A DNA stretch of 40,372 nucleotides, from the NCBI GenBank assembly GCA_032718475.1, contig JAUCBJ010001787.1, positions 1 to 40,372 of the forward strand. Reading direction: 5' to 3'. Both the position numbers and the translations under genes were made by a program. The DNA comes from Nemertoderma westbladi. Lineage: Eukaryota > Xenacoelomorpha > Nemertodermatida > Nemertodermatidae. Below, piece by piece: positions 21,957 through 32,263 of the stretch; positions within the stretch are counted from its first letter, which is position 1; each line of letters opens with the position of its first letter. The notes beneath the pieces were generated by a model, which was not told the DNA's origin, did not search any database, and saw nothing but the letters and a program-made list of their open reading frames with translations.

Positions 21957-23231
21957 CCCTATTACCAGTGGGGTGTTTTGACCATTAGCACCACTGGGGG
22001 GGGGGGGGGGCCGATTCGGCCCACCCACTATATTTTTGTAGTCGTCCAATGAAATCCTACAAAATTTGGGCTGTTGGTGAAACAACTATAGATGAACACA
22101 ACCAAACCTTAAAAAATTAAAATTTCATAAGCAGGGACTCATAATTTTGATGAAAAATAAAAGTAGTCCCAGGACAAAATTACAAAATTTTTCGTTTTCC
22201 AAAAACTAATAGTGTGGCAGTGTTGGCTAGATTTAGTAGGTTTTTCAAGACGCTGAATCGAATGTGATTATATTCCACTTCCAAAAATTGAAGTGGATGC
22301 TATTTTTCGTGCACCTAAGAAGTGGGTGTGGCACTTCAAATTTTGAAAAATTAGATATTCAGAAAATGCCCCTAATTTTTTTATTTCAACGCATCTTTAT
22401 GTGTTTTCTGGGCCGCTGAATCGATTGAAAGTAATATAGAAGCCTGAAGACTGAGTGGCTCGCCATTTTTGGTGCACCAAAATTAGGGCGTGGCACTTCA
22501 AATTTTGAAAAATACGAGATTCGGAAAATAAACCAAAATTGACATTTTAACGAATTTATATAGGTTTTCCAGACCGCTGAATCGATTGAAAGTAATATAG
22601 AAGCCTTAAGACTTAGAAGTTAGCCATTTTTTGAAATCAAAACTTTAGTGTTTTTTCCGAATAAAGTAATTTTGAAAATTTGAAGTGCCACGCCCTAATT
22701 TTGGTGCACCGAAAATTACGTACACAAAGGATTTGAGGCTTCTATATTACTTTCAATCGATTCAGCGCTCCAGAAAACCTATAAAAATGCTTTGCAAATC
22801 AAAACTTTAGTGTATTTTCCGAATCTCGTATTTTTCAAAATTTGAACTGCCACGCCCTAATTTTGGTGCACCAAAAATGGCGAACCACTACACTTACATA
22901 CTTGTATAGAGCATTAGAGTGATCCAAACCAATAAAAATAAATAAAAATAGCCCAAACATAAATAATTACTAAATCACGAATGACTTTGTAAAATTCGAA
23001 AATTTCTAAAAATTTGGTGCTGTAGACCAAATTTTGAGGTGGCACCCACATCGAAAAGTAGAAATCCAATTGAAACGGTGTTTTTTGCAAAAGATGCGGC
23101 ATTAAATTTGGCTAATTCTCACAAAAAATTGGGGCGGTACGTAATGTGGTTGCATAGTTACAGCAACTAAAAACTAGGAAGGGGCCGATTCGCCCCCCCC
23201 CCCCCCCCCCCCCCCCCCAGTGGTAATAGGG
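21957..23231. mobile_element. TTAA-flanked non-autonomous DNA transposon (copy A)
   Basis: 1275 bp between TTAA at 21953-21956 and TTAA at 23232-23235. Termini are CCCTATTACCAGTGGGG at the left and CCCCAGTGGTAATAGGG at the right, inverted with one mismatch. A long G run then CCGATTCG follows at the left, and CCGATTCG then about 30 C at the right. TTAA plus CCC ends are typical of piggyBac; Kolobok also uses TTAA. There is no transposase. The inside is made of repeats of roughly 170 bp with the block CGCTGAATCGATTGAAAGTA, in direct copies (22424, 22574) and inverted (near 22755). Confidence 0.85.
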
Positions 23232-23235
23232 TTAA

Positions 23236-23722
23236 GCATGCTGGCAAACATCATTGTTTGTCACATTTACGGCAACGATTTATGTTGATAGCTCCAACAC
23301 GGGCGTTAAATGCCGTGTTGCGTGGGTGTATTACTTGTAAGAAGTTGAATGCTAGAATGGGACAACAACAAATGGGTAAGTTGCATATTGCCCGCACACA
23401 TTCGCATCAGCCACCATTTACAAACACTGGACTCGATTGTTTCGGTCGATTTCAGGTAAGGCAAGCACGTTCAATAATTAAACGATGGGGTTTAATTTGT
23501 ATCTGCATGGCTAGTAGAGCCATTCACATTGAACGTGTCTCAGACATGTCAACCAACGCACTTATTTTAGCTTTGAGACGCTTTATTGCCCGTCGGGGTA
23601 ACGTTCGTGCTTTCTACTGCGACAAAGGCTCTAATTTTGTCGGTGGAGAAAACGAATTGAGCGCCTCATTTGACAATTTTGATGAAGTAAAAATCGTCGG
23701 TGAATTAGTTCCGAAACGCATT
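23236..23722 (+). pseudogene. Outer BEL integrase: zinc domain and first part of core
   Basis: Contains the histidine part of the zinc domain (KHAGKHHCLSHLRQRF), GCITCKKLN as its CxxC half (about 23325), TGLDCFGRF with the first catalytic Asp (about 23425), SRAIHIERVSDMST, and FYCDKGSNFVGG with the second Asp (about 23610-23645). The sequence is lost at about 23722, where an antisense LINE begins. The catalytic Glu lies on the far side of that insertion. A consensus-like AGGTAAGG is at 23454-23461. Confidence 0.82.
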
Positions 23723-25006
23723 ACTACTACTAGGATCGGCATGCTGCATTGCAGCTGCATTTTTAAGAATGCTGTGCCGGCTTGTCAACAAAATTGCACC
23801 GCCACAACTCCATATCACCCATGATATTTGCTAGATCATCCGCATCTTTAAGGCCAGTGTCCTTTAAGATGCGTCTCAAGAAAGTCATGGGCTGTCCACC
23901 ATGCTTATTCACTCCATGAGGCTGCCAAAGTACAAGATTATGCACTGGCTGGTCCTCACGGCGAAAGCAATGTCCTGCAAAGCGGAGGCGATTTTGTTCT
24001 AGTGTCAAGCTTGGGGGAACCAATGAGACACCTCCAATGTTATATAGTGTCTGGTTGGAGATGTGTGCATTGTACTTGACACAATGTACCCGGCGTAGCA
24101 TTCTTGTGAATGTGCCATCCAGAGATTTGGTGTCCTCAGCAGTTAGAGCCCAGCATGGACTCCCGTAGAGGAGTACAGGAACTACTGCTGCTCTAAATAA
24201 TCGGACCTTAAGTTTCCGATTAATTCTAGGTGACTTCCAAATCCTGGAAAGCCTATTCAAGGCTACCCATCCTTTCCCTTACGTATTCGAAGGTCCTCAC
24301 CTGACTTCCGGATCCATGATCCCAGGTAACAGAAGTCGTCCACATGCTCAAGCATACCATCCTTTGAGCTTATGCTCATCCGATCAGAGACTTGCTGAGG
24401 ACTTTCAAAGTTAACTGTCAGAATTTTGGTCTTTCTGGAGTTAATAAAAAGACCAACACTAGAAGCAGCATGTTCTAATGAGCTGAGGAGCCGCTGGGCT
24501 CCCTCTAATGATTCTGAGAGTACTCCTAAGTCATCAGCAAAGTCTAGATCAGTTAGGTACTTGGCAGGATTTCCTCGACTTCTGGAGCCAGTAGGTGGAG
24601 TTATCATCACCCCATCATCATTATGATGATCTAAGGACATGCGTAGAACATAGTCAACCACAATAATGAACAAGAATGGTGCAAGTGTGTCTCCTTGGAG
24701 GACGCCCCATAACACTTCAAATGGTTCTGTGTCACCGTCAACAGTAGACACAAATGTTGTCGAACCATCGTATACTGATCTGATTGCTGCAATAATTTCA
24801 TCAGGAATCCCATATAATGAAAGTATGCTGAACATACGTGAGCGAGAGACTGAATCAAAGGCCTTGAAGAAGTCAACAAAGATAACAGCCAGATGCCTGT
24901 CTTTCTTTTTTGATAACTCTTCAATTATCCTTCTAAGTGCCAAAATGGGCTCCATGGTCCCACGACCTTTACGGAACCCATTCTGATTTCCACGTAGCAG
25001 TCTCTT
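23722..25006 (-). mobile_element. 5'-truncated RTE-like non-LTR retrotransposon
   Basis: A minus-strand LINE remnant of about 1.28 kb inserted in the outer integrase gene. Its 3' end, at the low coordinate, is a short tail with TAGTAGTAGTA after the stop at 23763. The 5' end stops within RT (NQNGFRKGRG motif near 24970). The endonuclease domain and earlier RT are absent, as is common after incomplete reverse transcription. I could not identify a target duplication, so the ends are accurate only to about 10 bp. Confidence 0.8.
23763..24955 (-). pseudogene. RTE-like LINE reverse transcriptase and C-terminal region
   Basis: Minus-strand frame 24955-24263 has the RT motifs AVIFVDFFKAFDSV, GVLQGDTLAPFLFII and DLDFADDLGVLS, where FADD is the catalytic pair. 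It ends at a stop near 24263, and similarity continues at once in another frame (24260-23763) with RRVHCVKYNAHISNQTLY, LRFAGHCFRRED and KHGGQPMTFLRRILKDTG, the C-terminal domain typical of RTE-type elements. One frameshift separates the halves. The enzyme would reverse-transcribe LINE RNA at a nicked target. This copy cannot act because it is truncated and frameshifted. Confidence 0.82.
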
Positions 25007-25565
25007 GGAACTATAATACGGTAAACAGTCCCTGGCGTGGAGGCAGCTGGGAGAGACTCATTAAGTCTATTAAACTAGCCTTCTACAAGACAATGCCGAC
25101 ACATAAAGTATTGACAGATGAAGAATTGGTCACACTCTTTGTAGAGATAGAACACATTTTAAACTCTAGACCAATTGCAATGATACCGGACACTGACGAT
25201 ACTGTAATCGCACTGACTCCGAATCATCTGTTGATGCAAAGTCCGACTCCTTTGGTTCCACATTCGTTCCCACAAGACAGCGACTTGTACAGTAGACGAG
25301 CGTGGAAGGTGACACAATTACTAGCTGACAGGTTTTGGGATCTATGGCGAACATAGGATGACATTGAGACATGAGACATTGGATGACTGGGGTTGTCATA
25401 GCAACATACCCAGACGTTAATGGTGTCATCCGAACAGTCAAAGTTAGAACATTAAATCGATAAGTTGTTGTGCGTCCAGTGCAACAACTGGTCCTGCTTG
25501 AGGAGTCTCGCTGTGAAACTGGAGATTATTCTATCCCCAGCAAGAAAGCGAGAAAATCTAAATAA
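25007..25565 (+). pseudogene. Outer BEL integrase C-terminal part and DUF5641-like tail
   Basis: Resumes at about 25007 with NSPWRGGSWERLIKS, in which the E of WERL is the third catalytic residue of the DDE triad. It continues through LNSRPIAMIPD, LTPNHLLM and WKVTQLLADRFWDLW. A stop lies at 25354-25356. Sequence like the end of DUF5641 (YPDVNGVIRTVKVRTLN and RPVQQLVLLEE) follows in another frame, so part of the middle is deleted. The frame ends with TAA 25563-25565, directly before the presumed LTR. A purine-rich AAGAAAGCGAGAAAA at about 25542 may be the polypurine tract. Confidence 0.78.
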
Positions 25566-26195
25566 TGTTCACGTAAGTGAACATTGAATTTCAGAAACCT
25601 TGTCATCAAAGGAGAAATATTGATACCGGTAAGTCATATTTCCCATTGGGGCGGGCTTTTCGGATACTGAAATTCAAGAATCAAACAGTTAGAGATGTTG
25701 TGCTAACTACTAAGGGTTCAAATAAATATTATAAAATATTTTCTATTTAAAATTATTTATGTCCGATAAATAATACAAGTAGAAAAATTAGGAATAGAAC
25801 CTGAAACTTTCACACCGCTTGGCTTGGAGTGCATCGTGAGTAATGTAACTTGCTTAAATGCTGGTAACGTTGCCTAGCAATGAGATGGATGTGACGTCCG
25901 AAGGCGAATCTTATTATCAAGCTTTCTTCTTGATACTACATGCTTGCTTTCTTTCTTTCTTGATTTTCTTATTTACTGCTTCTTCTTTCTAGGGAGAGTA
26001 CGCAGCGATTTTAGAATTCGCTAGTAGGTAAGATTAAAATTGGGACAGCGTCAGAATCCTATAACACGCTTCTACGTGCTAATCTGGGTAATCGTAACCA
26101 GGTGAGGCAATGCATTACTGCATGTACCTGGAACCTGTCGTGGCGTGAATGATAAACTGAAAAACTGAAACTGATTCCTCAACTAATTTCGCACT
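25566..26195 (+). repeat. Probable 3' LTR of outer BEL element
   Basis: Starts directly after the pol stop with TGTTCACGTAAGTGAACA, an imperfect palindrome beginning TG as LTRs do. No second copy is visible in the window, so the right boundary is a guess, placed at the CA before the minisatellite. A CRE-like TGACGTC lies near 25890. Confidence 0.4.
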
Positions 26196-26580
26196 ATTCA
26201 TTGGCTACGAATTATATATCCATATTCATTGGCTACGAATTATATATCCATATTCATTGGCTACGAATTATATATCCATATTCATTGGCTACGAATTATA
26301 TATCCATATTCATTGGTTACTACGAATTATATATCCATATTCTTTGGCTACGAATTATATATCCATATTCATTGGCTACGAATTATATATCCATATTCAT
26401 TGGCTACGAATTATATATCCGTATTCATTGGCTACGAATTATATATCCGTATTCATTGGCTACGAATTATATATCCATATTCATTGGCTACGAATTATAT
26501 ATCCATATTCATTGGCTACGAATTATATATCCGTATTCATTGGCTACGAATTATATATCCATATTCATTGGCTACGAATT
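26192..26580 (+). repeat. 28-bp minisatellite, about 14 copies
   Basis: Unit of 28 bp containing CATTGGCTACGAATTATATA, in 14 near-identical head-to-tail copies. Variants are CCATA/CCGTA, one TTGGTTACTACG and one TCTTTGG. Since 28 is not a multiple of three, the three plus-strand frames read the same peptide period in rotation and all stay open. This is not evidence for a protein. Confidence 0.95.
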
Positions 26581-27479
26581 TTTACATTGGCATGTTAAAT
26601 ACAGATTTGTGTATTATGTTTGTAGCAAATCAATAGTGTACGTCCCTTTAACAAAGGGTTGATGATAATTATATATTAATTCATGTAAACTTGAAATATT
26701 TACTTGAAGGTTCTAATAATAATTACCTTTTGTATTCTTGAAATATTTAGTTTGATTTTAATAATAATAATATTTTCTACGTGCATGGTTATAGTTATAA
26801 TATTTTATCTTTAATTTGTATTCGTAAAGAGTCTAGGTATAAAATCTTCATAATGTGGGGCGAGCCACGAAGTGAGTGAGCCTTAGCGTAGTGGTACCAT
26901 TAATCAACCTGTCGTTCTGTCGTTCTGTCGCGTTTTTTTTCAGTATTTTATTTTAAACGTTAATAACTCGGCCAATCCATGATGAAATCTATCCAAACTT
27001 GGTACACATGTTGTTTGGCAAAAGTTTGAAAATTTTCCAAGTAGAATTTGCGTGGGGCCTTCGTGCAGCATCAGTGTAACTGTTATTGCAGTTATGATAA
27101 ATTTATTTATCCAAATTTAAAATGCGTTAAATTATTATTACTGTAGGATAAATCAGCTGGGTTTCTGACAAATTTTGCAATTCTGCATGTACCATGTGTA
27201 CCGGTACTGTCAGGCTGTACTCAATCCCTGAATCGAGAATCCTGCAATCAGTCAATACTGCAATACTGGTCAGCCGGTACCATACACTGCAGACATGCCA
27301 TATCATGTAATCTAATTAAACATGGCCCCGGAACACTTGCGGTGATTATAGTTTAGGCTTAATTAGCCCAGTACCGGCACCGGTAATAATAATATAATAG
27401 TTTAGATAGTTACCGCTAATCATTCAGTCATTGGCGCGGTACACCGTATTGCTGTACTGCCGTTGTAGTGCGCACCGTA
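26581..27479. other. Non-coding, dispersed-repeat DNA
   Basis: No gene seen. It holds a self-complementary GGGGCGAGCCACGAAGTGAG stretch near 26858 and GTCGTTCT repeated at about 26911-26930. A segment at about 26948-27015 (AATAACTCGGCCAATCCATG and ACTTGGTACACATGT) recurs inverted at about 29018-29078, which suggests a dispersed repeat family. Confidence 0.5.
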
Positions 27480-27488
27480 GGTACCACC

Positions 27489-29318
27489 CATGGCCTACTA
27501 CACACAGGCCATGACAAGGACTTTGCTGTGAAATTAGCGTAGGCTGACTGTGCTGATTATGGTACTGTCAGACTGTGGTACCTAAGCTATATACTGTTAG
27601 GTATATTGCTGTATTGGGGTGGGGTTAGGAATAATCCATTTGTTTTAGCATTGAACTGTTGAATCCCCTTATTTATTATAAAACCATTGGAAATATTCGC
27701 AAATTCCGCTCCATTACTGTCTGAAACGCTCCCGACAGTCCGATGTATCTGGACCCGAGCAGCCGAGTTGCTTCAAGAGGTGATTAACGGGGGAATACTA
27801 CGGAATTGCTTGTTTGTCAGTACGATTCTATTTGGGTATTTACTACACTCAGACACTGGGAATACGGCGGTCGGTCAGATCGTAATGCGGGCCACTGCCA
27901 AGTTCCTCATGCCTCACTCCGGTCACCCACCTTGGAGTGCGGTGGGAAGAGTCCCACTTACTGACTTACGTCGACGACTGGATGAATCGACGAGGATTGC
28001 GATCTGGGTTTAGCGGCGGCCCGGATCCTGGGATCGCCTGGGGGAAATGGTTGAACGTTGGGCAGACGTTATCGCACTGGATTACGTTCTCTGTGACGCG
28101 AAAGTGTGAAGCGAATTCGTTGTCGTATTGGGTCAGAAGCTGCGGGAATTCTACTGTTCTACGGGAGTAAACCGCAGCGGTCCGGTGACTACGGACGGAT
28201 ACTACTGGGATAAGCAGGTATTTCGATCGAGTTTCTCGTTTTCTCGATGCTCGAGGCGGATAGAGAGTTGGTTGTGTTGGGCGGTGTTGTTCAATTCTAT
28301 CAAACATATTAAATAATTGGTAAAATAATAAAAACACACCAGATATAGATACTGAGCTTATGGTAAAGAGATAGGCCAAACTTACAATTTCCAAATAGAT
28401 TGTTCATATAATAAATATATTTTTGGTATTTGATTTCAAGATAGAACTGGACGCAATAAAAATTCATCCCTCTCCAGGGGAAATTGGACGCAAATAACAA
28501 CAGCTGATTACTCTCAAAAATAAAACTGTAACCTGTTCTATTGTGTTTACTTTATTGTTTTGGTTAAAATAACGTGCCACTGTAACCTGCTCCTTTCCCA
28601 AAATTGAGAAATTAATATTGAGGCGGGATATTAATTCGCCAAGATGGGATTTGCGTCCAGTCCCACCCCCCTCCTATCTCTTGATTTTACTAAAAAATAG
28701 AATACATTGCATTTTACTGTTATAATTACTGTATTGAATAAAATAATTAATTTATTGTTTATTAAACCGTGCTAATCACGTTGAACTGGAGCTCTAACAA
28801 TTCCCCACTAGCGGCAGACAGGAACTGTAAAAGTCTCTGTAGAATTTCTAATTAAGCAATGCTCTTAGGTAACTACTACTAAATTTCAGATGAATCTGAT
28901 CGTTGGTTCTATAATTACAGCTATTTTTACGTTTCTGTTAATTCGACCCCTAGCGGCAGACCGGGGAACTGTAGAAGTCTGTCTGTGAGTAGAATTTCTA
29001 AATTTTTTATAGACTACATGTGTACCAAGTTTGGTTCCATTTCATCCATGATTGACCGCCTTATTAGCGTTCAAACATTCCTGCCACAAACACAGCCAGA
29101 GGCAGCCACAAACGAATAAAAGCTGCAGGAACTCGAGCGATAATTAATTTATTAATTATTAAATACTGTTTCAATTAAATTCTTTACGAAAATCTAGTCA
29201 TCTTCTTTTAGATATGGACCCTGCATTCATGGAAAATATAATATTTGATAATTCATCAGTCAGCCTACGCTAATTTCACAGCAAAGTCCTTGTCATGGCC
29301 TGTGTGTAGTAGGCCATG
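27489..29318. mobile_element. DNA transposon with perfect 62-bp terminal inverted repeats
   Basis: 27489-27550 and 29257-29318 are exact reverse complements over 62 bp (CATGGCCTACTACACACAGG at the left end). GTACCACC (8 bp) flanks both sides, at 27481-27488 and 29319-29326. If the ends are set one base inward, a 10-bp duplication GGTACCACCC is also possible. An 8-bp duplication with CA...TG ends fits hAT or P type; 10 bp would fit Mutator-like elements. The 1830-bp body has no recognisable transposase, only a broken frame of unknown origin (27687-28316). Perfect repeats suggest a young insertion. Confidence 0.85.
27687..28316 (+). pseudogene. Broken open frame inside the 62-bp-TIR element, product unknown
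   Basis: A single frame starts at 27687 and continues past TAG 28011-28013 and one more TGA near 28108 to about 28210. Coding-like sequence (WDRLGEMVERWADVIALDYV, then GVNRSGPVTTDGYYWDKQ) lies beyond the first stop. The segment is clearly more GC-rich than its surroundings. CAG|GTATTT at about 28217 could be a splice donor. I recognise no domain. It may be a transposase remnant or captured host exon. Confidence 0.35.
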
Positions 29319-29500
29319 GTACCACCCTACTACCGGTACCGGCTGACCGCGTGACCGGTGGCAACTAGCACTTCAGCACTTGCACAGCAACAGCACTACC
29401 GGCGATACACAGGTTGAAATTTATGTAGAGTTTGCTCAACAGTACAGATATAAAATAGTTATCTAAATTATATATATTACTATTGACAAGTATTGAAAAA

Positions 29501-29506
29501 TATACC
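29501..29506 (+). repeat. Target site duplication TATACC, left copy
   Basis: TATACC directly precedes the AG terminus of the palindromic element. The same hexamer follows its CT terminus at 36178-36183. Confidence 0.75.
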
Positions 29507-32263
29507 AGTAGTAATGGTTTGCCATCCTCGGCGACAGTTGGACCCACTTCGCACCTTGGGTGTTAAGTAGGTCATTAATTAATTAAACAATTAATTAATT
29601 GGTCGATTAAACAATTAATTAATTGTTTAATCAATCGATTTGTATCAAATAATGTTGCCAAAGGCAATTTAATTTGACACAAATCAATCAGATAGGGATG
29701 CGAGATGAATAGATTGTACTACAGCAAATGAAATATACAATACAATAGGAACAATAATACAATATACAGTACCGGTACATTTGTATTATTTTTGCCGTAC
29801 AATAGAATGATAGAATGAAATATAAACATGCGAGCGGGGCCCAAAACATAAATTAGCCTCACACGAAAATATAGTGGGCCAGTTTGGCCCTGAGTCAATC
29901 CCTCAATAATCTGTGGCTGTTTGGGCTCTTATTAGACGTAGCATGACTAATCCCATTGAATCCTATGTTGAGTTATACTGTATGTCAACGTGGGTCTGCC
30001 ACAAAGTTTAAATTATTTAAACCTCCAACTTCGTTATCATGCAAACCATTGTCAAATCGCCAGAGAAATTAGAATAAACATCTGGTCTTGCAATAGATTG
30101 CATTCTTTCACATTGTGTTGCGAAGGAGCCCGCGCGCCGGACCGCACATAATTAAATAAGGCCCTCTTTTAATACATAAGTTATATACAGTTTATCTTCA
30201 ATTTATTGAATTTGTTTTTATTTACAACCCTAATTGTTCTACTGCATTATAATTTATGTTTTATTATAACAAGCTATATCCTGTTAACCCTATTAAACCC
30301 GGGGGGGGGGGGTCAATATGACCCCCCCCCCGTGGTTTTTTTATTATAATTCTGAAACAAACGCAGTTGGGAATCTGAAATTTTATGACTTTTCCTAAAA
30401 ATCTATTGTCTTCCTAGTAGTGAAAACCGTTTTCAAAAATATTGGGTAGTTTTCGAGTTATAGCACCATTTTTTAACCCTACTTTTGGCACTTTTTTTGA
30501 GACGTTTTTTGAAAAATACATTTCATTAAATATTAATTGTAACATCTCTATTTTTGATTTACACCGCTTTTTTGGTGTTAGCAATTGGATGGAATTCATA
30601 TAAATTGATTTAGAAATTTAAAACTTGTTTTTTTCGGCGGGTGCCAAATTTTGGTGCCAGCACCAAATTTTGAAATATGTCAATTTTGTAAATTGGTTGT
30701 TTGAAACTTGTTTTTTACGCAATTGGGGTATTTTGGGGTTCTGGTTTCGATGAAATATATACGAAATATATATATGCACCAAGCGTATCAAACTTGTATT
30801 TTTCGGTGCTGTGTGCTAATTTTGGTGCTAGAACGAAATTTTGAAAATCCATTCAATAGATAAAATTGCTTATGACAACTTATTTTTCGCGTTTTAGAGG
30901 TTTATGGCTGTTCTGAATTCAATGGAATATATAATTATCGAACTAGACATCTCAAACTTGTATTTTTCGGAAGTGGGTGCAAAATGTGGTGCTAGCACCA
31001 AATTTTGAAAACCATCAAATATATCAATTGATTGTGTCATCTTGTTTCTTGCGTTATACGGGTTTGTTACGGTTCTGAATTCAAAGGAATCAGTAAAAAT
31101 TTCATAAGAGTTTTCAATCTTGTATTTTTCGCCAGTGGGTGAAAATTGTTGTGCCAGCACCAAATTTTGGAAAATGAGTAAATTGATCAGTAGATAGTAT
31201 CATCTTGTTTCTTGCGTTATACGGGTTTATGAGGGTCCTGAATCCGATGGAATCAATAAAAACAGCACTGGACATCGCAAACTTGTACTTTTTGGTGATG
31301 GGTACGAAATTTGGTGCTAGCACCAAAATTTGCCAAATTACGCCGAAAAATACAAGTAGCAATGATCTGGCATATTTGAAATGTATTCCATTAGAATCAG
31401 CGCCCTAGAAAACCTGAAAATGTGAATCTATAGCATCGTATAAGTGAATTAAAAATTTTGTGTTCTAACTGAAAAGTGCTGGTTACTTGTTTTTTTCATT
31501 TTTTTCCTACGCATAGATAGCCATTTATGGTAATCATATCATTTTTAAATATTTTCCAATGTATTTTGCGCCCCAGAAAACCTGTATTGAAAAACAATTA
31601 ACCTAAAAATGTAACTTTCAAATTTTGTGAAAATTGTGCACTACTTGTAATTTTGGTGCTGCAATATTACCACCCCAGTACATTTTTTCGAAATTTTTTT
31701 TTTTCGTTCGGATCCAGACTAGTGATACCTACGTACAAACAAAAAATCAGACATTTTCGTTAATATTTGTAGATTTTAGAGGGGGGGGTCAATATGACCC
31801 CCCCCCCCGCCCCGGTATTTGTACAGCATTTTGTAGCCCGGTACTAATAGGGTTAATCTTTATTAATTTTATTTGTACTGAGGTTTTCGAGGGCGCTGTT
31901 TCCAATGGTCCTACTCTCAAAACGATCTAACCTACTGTATAATTAATTACTTAAGTCTGCGAGGTATGCGTAATTAACAAACCTCGTTTACCAGTTTTCC
32001 TTAAAAAAAAATGAAGCTATATTGCTTAAGAGTACTGAGGGGCGAGCCATGAGGCAAGATGTTTGAGACTTATTTAGATATATTATTACTTAATTTTAAC
32101 CCCCCAATCGATATCTATTACAATATAGGCTATATCTTTTTGTGGAGTCACATAGTAGTCTGAAGTTCCCCAGTCTGCCGCTAGATGGCGAAATGTCTCA
32201 AAGTGAAAACCATGAAGTAGCTATGAATTGGTTGCTAGGCAATAATACTACATTTTGTATTTG
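29507..32263 (+). repeat. Left inverted arm (contains a TTAA insertion)
   Basis: Matches the reverse complement of 34941-36177 when 30288-31856 is left out. It includes a TTAATTAATTGTTTAATCGA-rich block near 29580 and ends CATTTTGTATTTG at 32251-32263 where the tandem array begins. Confidence 0.85.
30288..31852. mobile_element. TTAA-flanked non-autonomous DNA transposon (copy B)
   Basis: 1565 bp between TTAA at 30284-30287 and TTAA at 31853-31856. Ends are CCCTATTA and TACTAATAGGG, then a G run, TCAATATGA and a C run near both termini. The inside is about five diverged units of 157-172 bp, each with a GGTGCTAGCACCAAATTTTG core (about 30652, 30824, 30995, 31152 and 31315). There is no transposase. 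It shares the CCCTATTA start, poly-G subterminal blocks and internal repeat design with copy A at 21957-23231. The inverted arm at 35347-35350 shows the unoccupied TTAA. Confidence 0.85.

Larger units (their letters stand above)
3602..26195 (+). mobile_element. Outer BEL/Pao LTR retrotransposon, decayed and fragmented
   Basis: Pol segments of one BEL/Pao element occur in order on the plus strand: end of protease (3602-4079), RT and RNase H (18928-20770), integrase N-terminus (20773-21956), integrase core (23236 to about 23722), integrase C-terminus and DUF5641-like tail (about 25007-25565), then a probable 3' LTR. The gaps are filled by three insertions: the inner BEL at 4080-18922, a TTAA element at 21957-23231, and an antisense LINE at about 23722-25006. 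Gag and the 5' LTR are not recognisable, so the 5' boundary is uncertain. Stops and frameshifts show it is dead. Confidence 0.8.

Noticed and set aside
26201-26662. Open frames of 113-153 codons with YELYIHIHWLRIIYPYSL period
   Set aside because: The 28-bp minisatellite is open in every plus frame with the same peptide.
26948-29078. A larger palindrome made of the inverted pair 26948-27015 / 29018-29078 together with the 62-bp pair
   Set aside because: The pairs are in the order A, B, A', B' and not A, B, B', A', so they cannot be nested arms of one element. The first pair is probably two members of a dispersed repeat.
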